DNA from: Derxia lacustris
GTDB taxonomy: Bacteria; Pseudomonadota; Gammaproteobacteria; Burkholderiales; Burkholderiaceae_E
Length of the DNA: 64,000 bases
Assembly: GCF_002105195.1 (NCBI RefSeq)
Contig: NZ_MUHU01000006.1
Location: 1-64,000 of the forward strand
Direction of reading: 5' to 3'
The notes under the pieces are model-generated. The model had not been told where the DNA came from. It worked only from the letters and a program-made list of their open reading frames with translations, and did no database searches. Shown piece by piece: positions 36,919-45,946 of this stretch. Position numbers and translations under genes: made by a program. Numbering within the stretch: position 1 is the stretch's first letter; each line of letters starts with the position of its first letter.

Positions 36919-39300
36919 TCAGCTGGCGATGCTGGCCTCGACCGAGCGCAGCGCGCGTGCGCTGAGTTCGTCGCCGTCGATCAGCCGCAGCTGGCGCAGT
37001 TGCAGCTGCTCGCGCAGCAGCAGCGGCGTGTACGAGACGGCGGCGCTGCCCGAGCGGTCGGTGAACAGATAGAGCGAGCGCAGCGGGCTGATCCAGCGCA
37101 GCCGCAGCAGCGTGCGCTGGCCGGCGTCGAGCCGCTCGACCCAGTCGCCGCGCTGCAATTGCGCCAGCCAGGCGTCGGCATCCGCGGGCGTGGCCGGCGC
37201 GATGTTGAGCGTGCGGTTGTGGGTCCAGGGCTCGGGCACGGTGAGTTGCAGCCGGGCCTGCTCGGCGCCGGCACGCACCCGGCCGGGTTCGATGGCCGGC
37301 GTGGCGGCGCTGCCGGGCGCCGGATCGGCATCGATGCGCAGCTGGCGCACCTGGGCCGCGAGCCGCTCGAAGCGCTCGTTGTCGAATTCGCTGCGGTTGC
37401 CGAGCCGCACCGCGCCCGAATGCAGCTGCATCAGCGCGGCATAGAAGCGGTTCTGCTCGTCGGCCGGCCAGGCGATGGTGAGCAGCCCGCCCTTGATGCG
37501 CCGCAGCAGCCCGGGCAGCAGCTGCACCAGACGCTGGCGCTCGGCCGGGTCCTGCTTGGGCAGCACGCTCCAGCTCAGGTCGGAGATGACATCGCGCAGA
37601 GAGGCGCGGGTGTCGTCGGATGCGCCGGCCACCGCCGCTTCCACCAGCACCTGGCGCCACGGGCCGACCAGAAACTCGCGCACCACCTCGGGCAGCGGGC
37701 TGCCGAGCACCGCTTCCTCGATGAGCGCATGGGCCTGGGCATCGGCGGTTTCGCGGCGCTCGATCTGCTGGAGCAGCTCGGCGGCGCGCGCGTAGCGCAG
37801 GGCTTCGCGCTCGGCTTCCTCGGCCAGATAGGCCTCGATCACGCCGATCTCCTGCTCGAACACGCCGAGGTCGTCGATGAAGCGGGCCTCGATCGTGGTC
37901 ACCACGTCGAGCAGCATTTCGTAGAAGCGGGTGTCGCCTTCGGCCGGCAGGTCGCGGCCGATGGCAGCCGTGCCGATGGCATCGAGCAGCCGGCGCGCCG
38001 GATGTCCGGCCTGGGCGAAGAACTGGCGGTCGAGCAGCGCGGCGCGCAGCAGCGGCACTTGCAGCCGCGCGATCAGCCGCCGCGTGCGCTCGGGCATGAC
38101 GGTGTCGGCGAGCAGCTTGTCGATCAGCAGCGCGACCAGATCGATGAGGATTTCCTCCTCGGCCGGCACGCCCACGCGGCGCGCGTTGTCGCGCACCTGA
38201 TAGAGCAGGTTCAGGTCGGACAGCGGCGCATTCACCACGCCCGACATCGCGGCCGCGACCGCCGGCGACGCCGGAATCAGGCCGGGCAGGGCGTCGAGCA
38301 CCGCGCGGTGGCCGGCCGGCCAGACCGTGTCGGGCGCCAGCGCGCCGCGCCCGGGCGCCACCGGCTGGCGCGCGCGCCATTGCGTGAAGGCCTCGATCAG
38401 CGAGCGCGGCGGTCGGGCGCTGCGGCCGCTGCCGGCTTCGGTATCGATCCGGGCGCCGGTCGAGGAGCCGGTCGTGAGTCCGCTGGCGAGCGCGGGCTGG
38501 CGGCCGGTGGCGCCGAACGGCTGGGTCAGCGTGGGATGGACGCCGGTGCGGCGGTCGATCGGCTGGGTCGCGCTGCTGGAGTAGTTGCCGGTGGCGGGCC
38601 CCTGGCGCGCCTCGGCCTGGGTGCGGCGCCAGGCCGCGAGGTCGGGCAGCACATCGTGCCGGACCATGTCCACGTTGATCGCCTCGAAGGCCGGCGTGAA
38701 GCCGGGCGCGACCACCTGCTCGAACGACCGCAGGATTTCGACCCGGATCGCGTTTTCGGTCTCCAGGATTTCGCAGCAGCGCTGGATGGCGCGCACCAGT
38801 GCCTCGGGCGACAGCGGATTCTCGTCGTCCTTGAGCCGGTCGCGGCCGAGCAGAAAGCCGATCCGCGCATCGAGCGCGTCGAGGGTTTCGGCGGCCTTTT
38901 CGTCGCGCGTGTGGCGCATGCGCTCGACCAGCCGGCGCACGACGATCTCGGCTTCCATGTCGGCATCGTTGAGCAGGCTCAGGCCGAGCAGCGGCGTGGT
39001 CGCGGTCGGGCGCGTGGTCGGCCGTGCGCCCGGCGCGACCCGGCTGCGCACGATCTCGGCGAAGGCGCGCCGGAATGCCGCTTCGAGCGACTCGCGGTGC
39101 CGGCGCACCAGCTGCTGCGCATCGAGCAGGCGCACCTGCCGCGTGCGGTCGCGTTCGCGGTCGGCCGCCGCGTAGAGTTCGGCCTCCACGCGTGGCAGCA
39201 CTTCATGAAGGCAGCGCGCAAAGCTCTCGACCGCCAGTTCGGCGGCTTGCTCCAGCTGCTCTTGGCGTTCGGGATTGGCAGGGCGCGTAGCAGTGTTCAT
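36919..39300 (-). CDS. DUF1631-family protein
   Basis: The 793-residue protein matches the DUF1631 family of beta- and gammaproteobacteria. Its N-terminal helical part includes VRRHRESLEAAFRRAFAEI and LSLLNDADMEAEIVVRRLVE, a DENPLSPEALVRAIQRC motif follows, and a long helical middle and a C-terminal part (LRWISPLRSLYLFTDRSG) complete it. That last segment resembles a PilZ-like or surface-binding beta motif. Family function is unknown, though some studies link related proteins to cyclic-di-GMP or surface behaviour. No signal peptide; likely cytoplasmic. It precedes oxyR on the same strand. Confidence 0.88.
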   Translation of the reverse strand: MNTATRPANPERQEQLEQAAELAVESFARCLHEVLPRVEAELYAAADRERDRTRQVRLLDAQQLVRRHRESLEAAFRRAFAEIVRSRVAPGARPTTRPTATTPLLGLSLLNDADMEAEIVVRRLVERMRHTRDEKAAETLDALDARIGFLLGRDRLKDDENPLSPEALVRAIQRCCEILETENAIRVEILRSFEQVVAPGFTPAFEAINVDMVRHDVLPDLAAWRRTQAEARQGPATGNYSSSATQPIDRRTGVHPTLTQPFGATGRQPALASGLTTGSSTGARIDTEAGSGRSARPPRSLIEAFTQWRARQPVAPGRGALAPDTVWPAGHRAVLDALPGLIPASPAVAAAMSGVVNAPLSDLNLLYQVRDNARRVGVPAEEEILIDLVALLIDKLLADTVMPERTRRLIARLQVPLLRAALLDRQFFAQAGHPARRLLDAIGTAAIGRDLPAEGDTRFYEMLLDVVTTIEARFIDDLGVFEQEIGVIEAYLAEEAEREALRYARAAELLQQIERRETADAQAHALIEEAVLGSPLPEVVREFLVGPWRQVLVEAAVAGASDDTRASLRDVISDLSWSVLPKQDPAERQRLVQLLPGLLRRIKGGLLTIAWPADEQNRFYAALMQLHSGAVRLGNRSEFDNERFERLAAQVRQLRIDADPAPGSAATPAIEPGRVRAGAEQARLQLTVPEPWTHNRTLNIAPATPADADAWLAQLQRGDWVERLDAGQRTLLRLRWISPLRSLYLFTDRSGSAAVSYTPLLLREQLQLRQLRLIDGDELSARALRSVEASIAS

Positions 39301-39334
39301 TCAGCTTCCGCAAGGGGTTGGCCGAAACGATCTT

Positions 39335-40837
39335 ATGGCAGTGAGACTTAGTTCACATTCAGGAATGGTGGCGAAGTGGCCGGCAATTTGCCGGATTGGC
39401 TGCCTGGTCTTGGTGATGGCCGGCGGGCTGGCGCAGGCCGACCGGTCGGCACTTGCCGCCGAGGCGGCGCCGGCTGCCGTCGGTCAGCCGGCGCCGCTGC
39501 CGGTCGAGGCGACCGCGCTCGGCCCACTGCTGCTGGCGGCCGGCGTGACGCCGGCGCAGGCGGCGGTCGAGCTGCTGCCGCTCGATGGCGGCGCGCTGCG
39601 GGCCCGGCTCAATGCCGATCAGCCGCGCAGTCCGGCCTCGACGATGAAGCTGGTCACCAGCATTGCCGCGCTCGATCTGCTCGGCCCCGAGTTCCGCTGG
39701 AGCACGCGTTTCGCGGCCCGGGCGGCGCCGCAGGCGGGTCGGCTCGCGGGGCCGCTCTATCTGAAGGGCGGCGGCGATCCGCAGTTCCGGCTCGAAGACC
39801 TGTGGGCCAGCCTGCGCGAGCTGCGGCTGGCCGGCGTGCGCAGCCTTGACGGCGCGCTGGTGGTCGACCGCTCGCTGTTCCGGCCGCTGCCGCATGACGA
39901 CGGCGCCTTCGACGGCGAGCCGCTGCGCAGCTACAACGCCGGCGCCGATGCGGCGCTGCTGGGCTGGAAGGCGCGCGCGCTGCACATCGCGCCGGCCGGC
40001 GAGCGGATTGCGCTCACGCTCGATCCGCCCGATCCGGCGCATCGGCTGGTGACGCGGCTGCGGCTGGTGGACCGGCCCTGCGGCGACTGGAAGGCCGGCG
40101 TCGCGCTCAGCGCCGACGCCGCAACGCTCACGCTGAGCGGCGACTGGCCGCGCAGCTGCGGCGCCCAGACCTGGTGGATCAATCTCGGCAGCCATGACGA
40201 CTATCTGCTCGCCGCCATCGACAGCCTGTGGCGCGAGCTGGGCGGCCAGTTCGCGCACCGGCCGACGCTGACCGAAGGCGAAGCGCCGGCCGACGCCGTC
40301 ACGCTGGTCGAGCGCGAATCGGCCGCGCTGGCCGAGACGCTGGTCGGCATGAACAAGCAGTCCAACAACGTGATGGCGCGCCAGCTGTTCCTGATGCTGG
40401 GCGCGCGCCGCAGCGGGCCGGGCGCCGACGAGACCGCGGCGAGCGCGGCCGTGGCCGACTGGCTGGCGGCGCGCGGCTTTGCCTTCGACGGCCTGGTGAT
40501 CGAGAACGGCGCCGGGCTGTCGCGGCTCGACCGCATCCGCGCCGGCGATCTGGCCGCGCTGCTGGCCTGGGCCTGGCGCATGCCGTTCCAGGCCGAGCTG
40601 GTCGCGTCGCTGCCCATCGTCGGGCGCGACGGCACGATGCGGCGCCGGTTGGCGGATGCGGCGGTGCCGGCGCACATCAAGTCGGGCGCCATCGACGGCA
40701 CGCGCGCGGTGGCCGGCTATGTGCAAGCGCTGTCGGGCCGGCGCTATGCGCTGGTCGGCATCGTCAATGGCGCCGAGCCGGCCCGGGCCAATGCCTTCAA
40801 CGACGCATTGATCCGCTGGGTGGCGGAGAACGGCTGA
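39335..40837 (+). CDS. dacB: D-alanyl-D-alanine carboxypeptidase/endopeptidase, PBP4 type
   Basis: This is a periplasmic class C low-molecular-mass PBP of about 500 residues. After a signal peptide (ICRIGCLVLVMAGGLAQA), the active-site SxxK is SPASTMK with Ser near residue 102. The SxN motif is KQSNNVMAR and the KTG-like motif HIKSGAIDGTR. The large inserted domain between SxxK and SxN is typical of DacB. It trims or cleaves peptidoglycan cross-links. Starts at 39335 or 39365 both give a workable signal peptide; neither has a strong ribosome-binding site. It is divergent from the DUF1631 gene. Confidence 0.94.
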   Translation: MAVRLSSHSGMVAKWPAICRIGCLVLVMAGGLAQADRSALAAEAAPAAVGQPAPLPVEATALGPLLLAAGVTPAQAAVELLPLDGGALRARLNADQPRSPASTMKLVTSIAALDLLGPEFRWSTRFAARAAPQAGRLAGPLYLKGGGDPQFRLEDLWASLRELRLAGVRSLDGALVVDRSLFRPLPHDDGAFDGEPLRSYNAGADAALLGWKARALHIAPAGERIALTLDPPDPAHRLVTRLRLVDRPCGDWKAGVALSADAATLTLSGDWPRSCGAQTWWINLGSHDDYLLAAIDSLWRELGGQFAHRPTLTEGEAPADAVTLVERESAALAETLVGMNKQSNNVMARQLFLMLGARRSGPGADETAASAAVADWLAARGFAFDGLVIENGAGLSRLDRIRAGDLAALLAWAWRMPFQAELVASLPIVGRDGTMRRRLADAAVPAHIKSGAIDGTRAVAGYVQALSGRRYALVGIVNGAEPARANAFNDALIRWVAENG

Positions 40838-40885
40838 GCGCCGACCGGCCTGCCGCGCTCGGCAGCCGCGCCGGCCGGCGCAAGC

Positions 40886-42418
40886 TCAGCCGAGCCCCAG
40901 CTCGCCCCACATCGCATCCACCTTCGCCTTGACGCCGGTATCCATCGCGATGGGCGTGCCCCATTCGCGCGTCGTCTCGCCGGGCCACTTGTTGGTCGCG
41001 TCGAGCCCCATCTTCGAGCCCAGCCCCGACACCGGCGAGGCGAAGTCGAGATAGTCGATCGGCGTGTTGTCGACCAGCAGGGTGTCGCGGCTCGGGTCCA
41101 TGCGCGTGGTGATGGCCCAGATCACTTCCTTCCAGTCGCGCACGTCGATGTCGTCGTCCACCACGATGACGAACTTGGTGTACATGAACTGCCGCAAAAA
41201 GCTCCACACGCCGAACATCACCCGCTTGGCATGGCCCGGATAGCTCTTGCGCAGCGCCACGATGGCCATGCGGTAACTGCAACCCTCGGGCGGCAGATAG
41301 AAGTCGGTGATCTCGGGGTACTGCTTCTGCAGCAGCGGCACAAAGACCTCGTTGAGCGCCACGCCCAGCACGGCCGGCTCGTCGGGCGGCTTGCCGGTGT
41401 AGGTCGAGTGGTAGATCGCATCGGCGCGGCGCGTCAGCCGGTCGATGGTGAACACCGGAAACCATTCCTGCTCGTTGTAATAGCCGGTGTGATCGCCGTA
41501 AGGCCCTTCGAGCGCATGCAGATAGCCGTCCACGACCTTGAGCGGCGCGCTCGATTGCGCTTGCAGCGCCGGCAGATCGTCGGGGTGCGCGGCGGTCAGC
41601 CGGCCTTCCAGCACGATCTCGGCCGACGCCGGCACCTGCAAGTCGATGCCCTTGCAGCGCGACAGCTCGGTGCGCGAGCCGCGCAGCAGCCCGGCGAACT
41701 GGTACTCGCTCAGCGTGTCGGGCACCGGCGTCACCGCGCCCAGGATGGTCGCCGGGTCAGCCCCCAGCGCCACGGCAATCGGAAAGTCGGTGCCCGGATG
41801 CTTGATGCGCCAGTCGCGGAAATCGAGCGCGCCGCCGCGATGCGCGAGCCAGCGCATGATCGTCATGTTCTTGCCGATCACCTGCTGCCGGTAGATGCCC
41901 AGGTTCTGGCGCGGCTTGTGCGGCCCGCGCGTCACGATCAGCCCCCAGGTGATGAGCGGCGCCGCGTCGTCGGGCCAGCAGTGCTGCACCGGCAGCGCGC
42001 CCAGGTCGACGTCCGGCCCTTCGAGCACCACCTCCTGGCACGGCGGATTGCGCACCGTGCTCGGCTTCATGTCCCACAGCGCCTTCACCAGCCCGCCGAG
42101 CTTGCCCAGCTCGCCGAGCGAACGCGGCGGCTGCGGCTCCTTCAGCTCGGACAGCAGCCGGCCCAGATCGCGCAGCGCATGCAGATCGTCCTCGCCCATG
42201 CCCCAGGCCACGCGGCGCGTGCTGCCGAACAGATTGGTCAGCACCGGCATGGAGTGGCCGACCGGCTGCTCGAACAGCAGCGCCGGGCCGTCGCGGCGCA
42301 GCACGCGGTCGGAAATCTCGGTCATTTCCAGCACCGGCGACACCGGGGTGGAGACTCGCTTCAGATCGCCGCGGCGCTCCAGTTGCCCCAGGAAATCTCG
42401 TAAATCGCGGTACTTCAT
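40886..42418 (-). CDS. ubiD: 4-hydroxy-3-polyprenylbenzoate decarboxylase UbiD
   Basis: The 510-residue prenylated-FMN decarboxylase of ubiquinone synthesis begins [22 protein letters not shown]. It contains [34 protein letters not shown] and [15 protein letters not shown], all UbiD hallmarks. It removes the carboxyl group from the prenylated hydroxybenzoate ring; the cofactor is made by UbiX, which is not in this window. AT-rich DNA upstream suggests its promoter lies at about 42420-42560. Confidence 0.96.
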   Translation of the reverse strand: MKYRDLRDFLGQLERRGDLKRVSTPVSPVLEMTEISDRVLRRDGPALLFEQPVGHSMPVLTNLFGSTRRVAWGMGEDDLHALRDLGRLLSELKEPQPPRSLGELGKLGGLVKALWDMKPSTVRNPPCQEVVLEGPDVDLGALPVQHCWPDDAAPLITWGLIVTRGPHKPRQNLGIYRQQVIGKNMTIMRWLAHRGGALDFRDWRIKHPGTDFPIAVALGADPATILGAVTPVPDTLSEYQFAGLLRGSRTELSRCKGIDLQVPASAEIVLEGRLTAAHPDDLPALQAQSSAPLKVVDGYLHALEGPYGDHTGYYNEQEWFPVFTIDRLTRRADAIYHSTYTGKPPDEPAVLGVALNEVFVPLLQKQYPEITDFYLPPEGCSYRMAIVALRKSYPGHAKRVMFGVWSFLRQFMYTKFVIVVDDDIDVRDWKEVIWAITTRMDPSRDTLLVDNTPIDYLDFASPVSGLGSKMGLDATNKWPGETTREWGTPIAMDTGVKAKVDAMWGELGLG

Positions 42419-42917
42419 AGCGTTTTCAAAAACACACTGTTGATTTCGATAAGTAATTGCAATCGATGCGCGACTTAAGGGTTTTTACCTGAAATCCCTT
42501 GAAAATCATGCACTTGCACAATGCGAGTCAATTGCTTGCCGTAGACAATCGGTTTTGTCAAGTTGACCCTTGTCGCGGCCGTCTCACACACTGCGCCACG
42601 ACTTTCGGGTTCCCGAACGCCACCCGTCCAGCGGCGCTGCCGCACGGCGTGGGACCCCGGAGGGCCGTCAATGGTGCCCGGACGAAGCGTCCGGCGGCAT
42701 TGCCGACCCGGCCTGGCGGCCTCATCGCCGGGTTCCGAAGCAAACGTAGTCACGCGATCCGCCCAGGGGCCAGCCGGCCCGCGCACCGCCCGGTGCCTGA
42801 CCTTGCAAGGTCAGTGGAGTGACGAGGTCGCGATTGTCGCAGCACGCAGCGCAGCCCTGCCGGCCTGGTCCGGTGGCGCAGAGCGGCGGACAGCGACGCA
42901 AGTTGACAGGAGTAGGC
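42419..42917. promoter_or_regulatory. 499-bp non-coding divergent region between ubiD and the lytic transglycosylase gene
   Basis: The first 140 bp are AT-rich and probably carry the ubiD promoter. The rest is GC-rich and leads to the transglycosylase gene. It contains a 7-bp stem with an AAG loop (CCGGACG/CGTCCGG, 42678-42694) and a perfect 16-bp palindrome TGACCTTGCAAGGTCA (42798-42813). Antisense and alternative-frame open stretches here lack coding character. A dimeric regulator site or a structured 5' leader is possible. Confidence 0.5.
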
Positions 42918-43778
42918 ATGCAGATGACTGCTGCAAATGCTGCAAATCAGACCGCCCGCCTGGGTGGCAATGTCCGCATCGTGGTTGCCGACATCGCTTC
43001 CGGCGTCGTGATCTGTGCAAAGAAGGGTTTTGCCTTGCTGGGAATCGTCACGCTCTGCGCGGCGGTGTTTGCCTTTATCAATCCGGAAGCCCGTGGCGTG
43101 ATGACGCAGGCGGCGACCGATCTGTCGAGCCAGCTGCTCGGCATGCCCAAGACCGTCGTGGTGGTGCGCACCGAAGCGCCCGACATGGACGCCATCGAAG
43201 CGGCGACGCGCGATGCGCTGAATCGCGAACGTGAACTGGCCAGCAAGCCGGTCAACCTCACCCGCGAGCAGAAGGCTGCGGCGCAGTTCCTGGCCAGCAA
43301 GTACAAGCTGGCGCCCGAGGCCATCGGCCAGGTGGTGGCGGAAGCCTTCCGCACCGGCCAGCAGGTCAAGGTCGATCCGCTGCTGCTGCTGGCGGTGATG
43401 AGCATCGAATCGAGCATGAATCCGTTCGCGCAAAGCCCGATGGGCGCGCGCGGCCTGATGCAGGTGATGCCGGTGGTGCATGCCGACAAGCTCGCCGGCT
43501 TTGGCGGCGCGGGCGCGGCCTTCCATCCGCTGGTCAACATCCGCGTCGGCGCGCAGATCCTGCGCGAGCTGATCGAGCGCAACGGCTCGGTCGAGGCCGG
43601 CCTGCACGCCTATCTGGGCGCCCAGCCGGGCGTGGACGACAACGGCTACGGCGACCGCGTGATGAGCGAACGGGCCCGCATCGAGGCGGCCATGCGCGGC
43701 ACGCGCGCGGTGCAGACGGCGGCCAACACGGTCGCCAAGCCGGCGACCGATCGCGCGAGCGAGGCGCCGGGCAGCTGA
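42918..43778 (+). CDS. Membrane-anchored lytic transglycosylase (SLT domain)
   Basis: The 286-residue protein has an N-terminal membrane anchor (about residues 30-55, GFALLGIVTLCAAVFAFI). The C-terminal goose-type lysozyme/SLT domain includes LAVMSIESSMNPFAQSPMGARGLMQVMP, where the Glu of IES is the catalytic acid. The rest, including VNIRVGAQILRELIERNGSVEAGLHAYLGA, matches the fold. It cleaves peptidoglycan to 1,6-anhydromuropeptides. GACAGGAG precedes the ATG; a frame from 42819 adds non-coding-like residues. A terminator follows. Confidence 0.9.
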   Translation: MQMTAANAANQTARLGGNVRIVVADIASGVVICAKKGFALLGIVTLCAAVFAFINPEARGVMTQAATDLSSQLLGMPKTVVVVRTEAPDMDAIEAATRDALNRERELASKPVNLTREQKAAAQFLASKYKLAPEAIGQVVAEAFRTGQQVKVDPLLLLAVMSIESSMNPFAQSPMGARGLMQVMPVVHADKLAGFGGAGAAFHPLVNIRVGAQILRELIERNGSVEAGLHAYLGAQPGVDDNGYGDRVMSERARIEAAMRGTRAVQTAANTVAKPATDRASEAPGS

Positions 43779-43805
43779 CCCGGGCTGAACCGCACTGCAT
43801 CCGAG

Positions 43806-43829
43806 GCCCGCGCAAGCGGGCTTCTTTTT
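43806..43829 (+). terminator. Rho-independent terminator of the transglycosylase gene
   Basis: GCCCGC (43806-43811), GCAA loop, GCGGGC (43816-43821), then TTCTTTTT. A stable tetraloop stem with a T-run, 27 bp after the stop. Confidence 0.9.
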
Positions 43830-43870
43830 GGCCGCTCGCCGGCCGCCAATCCTTCTTTTCCGCCCGCTCC

Positions 43871-44095
43871 ATGGCCAAGGCACTGCCCGCGATCGACAGC
43901 GCACGCTGCACCGGCTGCGGCCGCTGCGTGGCCAGCTGTCCGCCGCATGTGCTGTGGCTCGATGCCGACGGGCCGAACGGCATGGGCCGCAAGCGCTCGG
44001 TGCTGCATGACGCACCGGGCTGCACCGGCTGCGCGATCTGCGCCACCACCTGCCCCTTCGATGTGATCTCGATGGTCGAGCCGATAGCGCGCTGA
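43871..44095 (+). CDS. Small 2[4Fe-4S] ferredoxin
   Basis: The 74-residue protein has two cluster motifs, CTGCGRCVASCP and CTGCAICATTCP, both CxxCxxCxxxCP. It would carry electrons at low potential in the cytoplasm. The partner is unknown: the neighbours are a lytic transglycosylase and an aminotransferase with no redox role. It converges on the aminotransferase with a 5-bp gap. Confidence 0.93.
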   Translation: MAKALPAIDSARCTGCGRCVASCPPHVLWLDADGPNGMGRKRSVLHDAPGCTGCAICATTCPFDVISMVEPIAR

Positions 44096-44100
44096 CCGCG

Positions 44101-45291
44101 TCAGCCGCGCAGCTCGCGCGCCATGCGCTCGACCGCCAGCTCGATGCGCTCGAACCCGGTCGCATAGCTGAAGCGCACGAAGTCGCGGGTGCCGGCGCGG
44201 CCGAAGTCCTTGCCCGGCACCAGCACCACGCCGGCCCGCTCCAGCATGCGCAGCGCGAAGGCGTCGCTGTCGGGCGCGTGGCGATGGATGTCGGCATAGA
44301 TGTAGAACGCGCCGTCGGGCGTCACCGGCACGCCCAGATCGAGTTCGCGCAGCGCCGGCAGCAGAAAGTCGCGGCGGCGCCGGAACTCGTCGCGGCGCGC
44401 GAGAAAGGTGGCCATCGCGTCGTCGCCAAAGCAGGCCAGCGCCGCGCGCTGCGACACGGTCGAGGCGCAGATGAACAGGTTCTGCGCGAGCTTTTCGACC
44501 GCGCGCACCAGCCCCGGCGGCAGCACCAGCCAGCCCAGGCGCCAGCCCGTCATGCCGAAGAACTTGGAGAAGCTGTTCACCGTGACGATGTCGTCGCCGA
44601 GCGCCAGCGCCGAGCGCGCAAAGCCGGTGACCGGATCGGCGAGGTCGTAGCTGAGCGCGTGATAGATCTCGTCGACGATGAGATGGCCGCCGCGCGCCCG
44701 CACCTCGCGCGCGATGGCGGCGAGTTCGTCGGGCAGCACCGAGGTGCCGGTGGGATTGGACGGCGAGGCGATCAGCGCGGCGCGCGTGCGCGCGGTCCAG
44801 TGCGTCGCGATCTGGCGCGCTTCGAGCTGAAAGCGCTGCTCAGGCCCGCAGGGCAGGGCGCGCGGCACCGCGTCCACCGCCGCGACGAAATTCCGGTTGC
44901 ACGGATAGCCGGGGTCGGACATGAGCACTTCGCTGCCCGGGTCGAGCGTGGCGAGGCAGGCGAGCAGCAGCGCGCCCGAGGCGCCGGCCGTGACCGCAAT
45001 CCGCTCGGGCGCAATGTCGAGCCCGTAGCAGCGCGCATAGAAGCCGCTGATGGCTTCGCGCAGTTCGGGCAGGCCGAGCGCGGCGGTGTAGCGGGTGGCG
45101 CCGGCCTGCATCGCGGCGAGCGCGGCGCGCTGCACCGGCTCGGGCGCGGCGAAGTCGGGTTCGCCGAGCGCGAGATAGACCAGATCGCGGCCCGCGCGCT
45201 CGAGTGCGTCGGCGGCCTTGACGATCTCCATCGCATGAAAGGGTTCGATGTTGGCGAGGCGTGCCGCCAGCGCGGGGGAGGGAAGCTGCAT
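44101..45291 (-). CDS. PLP-dependent class I aminotransferase
   Basis: The 396-residue fold-type I enzyme has YLALGEPDFAAPEPVQ near the N-terminus, AVTAGASGALLLACLA, and ASPSNPTGTSVLPDEL, the substrate-carboxylate region. The PLP lysine lies in VNSFSKFFGMTGWRLGWLV. It is related to AspC/AlaA-like enzymes; the donor and acceptor cannot be told from sequence. It lies 35 bp upstream of the response-regulator gene on the same strand and may be co-transcribed, though it is not an obvious pathway partner. Confidence 0.92.
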   Translation of the reverse strand: MQLPSPALAARLANIEPFHAMEIVKAADALERAGRDLVYLALGEPDFAAPEPVQRAALAAMQAGATRYTAALGLPELREAISGFYARCYGLDIAPERIAVTAGASGALLLACLATLDPGSEVLMSDPGYPCNRNFVAAVDAVPRALPCGPEQRFQLEARQIATHWTARTRAALIASPSNPTGTSVLPDELAAIAREVRARGGHLIVDEIYHALSYDLADPVTGFARSALALGDDIVTVNSFSKFFGMTGWRLGWLVLPPGLVRAVEKLAQNLFICASTVSQRAALACFGDDAMATFLARRDEFRRRRDFLLPALRELDLGVPVTPDGAFYIYADIHRHAPDSDAFALRMLERAGVVLVPGKDFGRAGTRDFVRFSYATGFERIELAVERMARELRG

Positions 45292-45326
45292 CTTGTCTGC
45301 GGGTTATGCGTGGAGGAGAGCCTGCA

Positions 45327-45932
45327 TCAGCGCTTGAGCAGTTGCGCCAGCTCGACCGCGCCGCGCACGCCCATCTTGTTGAAGATGCTCGCGCGATGCA
45401 CCTCTACCGTGCGCATCGTGATGCCGAGTTCGTCGGCGATGACCTTGTTGAGCTTGCCGCCGAGCACGCGCTCCATCACCTCGTGCTCGCGCGGGCTCAG
45501 GCTGGCGAGGCGGCGGTCGGTCTCGGCCTGGGTCGAGCGCAGCGCGAGCGAGGCTTCGGCGCGGTCGAGCGCCGCGATGATGCGGTCGACGAGCCGGTTG
45601 TTGCTCAGCGGCTTCTCGAAGAAATCGAAAGCGCCTTTCTTCACCGCCTCGACCGCCATCGGAATGTCGCCGTGGCCGGTGAGGAAGATCACCGGCGGCA
45701 TCGCGTCGCCGTGGCGCGCCTGCAGCCGGTCGAAGACTTCGAGGCCCGAGAGCCGGGGCATCCGCACGTCGAGCACGAGGCAGGTCACGCCCGCGAGCGG
45801 CGCGTCGCCGGCGTCGAGAAAGGCGGCGCCGTCGTCCCAGCCGCGCGAGTCGAGGCCGCGCGTCTTGAGCAGCCAGCCGAGGCCGTCGCGGATGGCTTCC
45901 TCGTCGTCGATGATGTGGACCAGTCGGTTCAT
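45327..45932 (-). CDS. FixJ/DctR-type response regulator
   Basis: The 201-residue two-domain regulator has a receiver domain with acidic HIIDDEEAIRDGL, phospho-acceptor Asp55 in CLVLDVRMPRLSG, LTGHGDIPM and EKPLSNN. The C-terminal LuxR-type helix-turn-helix includes SPREHEVMERVLGGKLNKVIADELGITMRTVEVHRASI. The family controls TRAP dicarboxylate uptake, nitrogen fixation or tetrathionate use. It is paired with the kinase immediately upstream and lies opposite dctPQM, so it most likely controls that operon. Confidence 0.94.
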   Translation of the reverse strand: MNRLVHIIDDEEAIRDGLGWLLKTRGLDSRGWDDGAAFLDAGDAPLAGVTCLVLDVRMPRLSGLEVFDRLQARHGDAMPPVIFLTGHGDIPMAVEAVKKGAFDFFEKPLSNNRLVDRIIAALDRAEASLALRSTQAETDRRLASLSPREHEVMERVLGGKLNKVIADELGITMRTVEVHRASIFNKMGVRGAVELAQLLKR

Positions 45933-45946
45933 GGCGTGCCGTCGCG

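Noticed and set aside
42563-43234. 223-residue open frame across the ubiD-transglycosylase gap
   Set aside because: It overlaps the real transglycosylase gene in another frame, has Arg/Pro/Ser-rich content, no ribosome-binding site and no motif.
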